DNA of 42,542 nt, from the NCBI GenBank assembly GCA_028821145.1, contig JAPPHC010000038.1:1-42542 (forward strand), read 5' to 3'. This document shows positions 41,536 to 42,542 of the stretch, one piece after another (position 1 is the stretch's first letter; each line of letters begins with the position of its first letter). Source of the stretch: Gammaproteobacteria bacterium (lineage in GTDB: Bacteria > Pseudomonadota > Gammaproteobacteria > Steroidobacterales > Foliamicaceae). Below the pieces are notes generated by a model. It made no database searches, had not been told where the DNA came from, and saw nothing but the letters and a program-made list of their open reading frames with translations. The position numbers were made by a program, and so were the translations under genes.

Positions 41536-42542
41536 TCAGGCGCGGAGCAGCGCGTCCACCGCGGCGCGCTCACCCGACTCGAAGGCGCCCTCCATGCCGC
41601 GCTCCATCAGGGCCGTGTGTTCTCCCGCGAAATGAATATTGCCGTGGGCTTCGCGCATGTGGGCGGCGAACTGCCCGACCTGTCCGGGACGCCAGAACAC
41701 CCAGTCTCCGCCGCCGTGGACTTCGCGATGACAGGACTGGATCCCGATCGGTTCGAGCGCTCCCTTCAGCGAAGGCCGCACCCGCTCGAGTTCGCGCATC
41801 GTGTATTCGCTGACCTGCTCGTCGGTCATGAAGTCGTACTTGTAGGCCTCGTTGCCGTTGATGAAGGCGACCGCGGACGTCGCCTCGCCGTTCGGCCCCC
41901 GGTGATGGACGCCGAAGCGTTCGAACGGTTCGTCGGTCCACATGCTGCCCGGCATTTCGTCAAGCTCCCAGAAGTTCTTTTTGAGAAGGAAGTGCACCTG
42001 GATGGAGGTGCCGTAGTCGATTTCGTCGATCGCCCGTTCCATCCGCGCCGGCAGGCGCGGCGTGAACTTGACCTTGCGCAGGACCGGCCAGGGCGTCGAG
42101 CAGATGACCTGGCGCGCGGTGTAGCGCGTGCCGTCCATGCAATGCACGGTCACCTCGTTGCCCTTGTCCTCGAAGGCATAAACGGTCTTGTTCACTTCCA
42201 CCGGGTTGTCCAGGGATGCGGCCATGGCTTCCGGCAGGTTCGAGTTGCCGCCCTTGATCTGCACCCAGGCGGGCTGGCCGGCCATGGCCAGGGCCCGCGA
42301 GGCATTGAATTCCCCAACCGCATAGCGGCGCATTTCATGCAGGGCCGAGGTGTTGTCCATGTGGTCAGTATGGATCACCACGTTCATCAGGCGGATCGTT
42401 TCGTCGTCGAAACCGAGATACTCCTTGAGGTAGTGCGTCTGGGGAATATCGAAGCGCGCGAACTCGGGCGTGATCCAGGCATCCAGAGGCTGGCCCGACA
42501 GCGGATTGTTCTTGTGCGACAGTTCGAACAGCATGCGGTGGG
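41536..42542 (-). CDS. Flavin-containing amine oxidase, C-terminal part (5' end outside window)
   Basis: At least 335 residues of the C-terminal part of a monoamine or polyamine oxidase-type flavoprotein. The reading frame is still open at the window end; an ATG at 42534 lies in mid-protein. Amine oxidase features are GGNSNLPEAMAASL, VICSTPWPVLRKVKFTPRLP and the FAD-proximal end GNIHFAGEHTALMERGMEGA followed by FESGERAAVDALL. The GxGxxG FAD motif must lie beyond 42542. It heads the visible run amine oxidase - CpcT/CpeT-like - cytochrome c, 8 bases before the second gene. Confidence 0.9.
   Translation of the reverse strand, partial: HRMLFELSHKNNPLSGQPLDAWITPEFARFDIPQTHYLKEYLGFDDETIRLMNVVIHTDHMDNTSALHEMRRYAVGEFNASRALAMAGQPAWVQIKGGNSNLPEAMAASLDNPVEVNKTVYAFEDKGNEVTVHCMDGTRYTARQVICSTPWPVLRKVKFTPRLPARMERAIDEIDYGTSIQVHFLLKKNFWELDEMPGSMWTDEPFERFGVHHRGPNGEATSAVAFINGNEAYKYDFMTDEQVSEYTMRELERVRPSLKGALEPIGIQSCHREVHGGGDWVFWRPGQVGQFAAHMREAHGNIHFAGEHTALMERGMEGAFESGERAAVDALLRA

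Overview
The window is GC-rich, densely coded DNA from a proteobacterium, most likely a gammaproteobacterium. The evidence is an outer-membrane TonB-dependent receptor, a lolB gene directly behind a TPR lipoprotein gene with prfA divergent from it (the remnant of the gammaproteobacterial hemA-prfA / TPR-lolB-ispE neighbourhood), a three-subunit proton-translocating transhydrogenase, priA, acs, and a large set of exported oxidoreductases. No rRNA, tRNA, CRISPR array or insertion sequence is visible. No gene-free gap exceeds about 170 bases. Species cannot be named from this window.

Layout. 1-4936: a TonB receptor and a two-domain hydrolase (serine beta-lactamase fold plus DUF3089), bracketed by two near-identical copies of a hairpin-forming repeat. 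4961-9133: a FAD_binding_2 flavoprotein, then a divergent run of a DUF1838 Tat protein, an ornithine-cyclodeaminase-like enzyme and an Asp/Glu-racemase-superfamily protein. 9143-14084: prfA, a TPR lipoprotein, lolB and a Pif1-type helicase with a WYL-like tail. 14137-17659: a tightly overlapping operon of a small unknown protein, a Tat-signal SAM methyltransferase and a PQQ dehydrogenase. 17688-23946: a SulP transporter and three tandem paralogous flavoproteins on the minus strand. 24039-28965: a HAD hydrolase, a MATE exporter and a complete TRAP transporter on the plus strand, divergent from the flavoproteins. 28989-32715: a long perfect hairpin, an exported methyltransferase-like protein, a tiny membrane protein, acs and an HNH endonuclease. 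32848-39014: pntAA-pntAB-pntB, two VOC-family paralogues and priA. 39137-42542: a second DUF1838 protein converging on a minus-strand cluster of cytochrome c, a CpcT/CpeT-like protein and a flavin amine oxidase that runs off the end of the window.

How it fits together. The accessory content suggests scavenging and oxidation of organic acids or amines: TonB and TRAP uptake, at least four FAD_binding_2 enzymes, an amine oxidase with a neighbouring cytochrome c, a PQQ dehydrogenase feeding periplasmic electron transport, acs for acetate activation, and transhydrogenase for NADPH supply. Substrates cannot be assigned from sequence.

The most interesting items are: a family of long hairpin elements with diverged but still self-complementary arms (1-74, 4825-4936, 28989-29094); a tandem flavoprotein triplication in which one copy has lost exactly its export leader; the small protein / Tat-methyltransferase / PQQ operon; a short palindromic repeat inserted in frame in both acs and the PQQ dehydrogenase; a helicase gene whose conserved N-terminus lies upstream of any ATG/GTG/TTG; and several genes that look leaderless.
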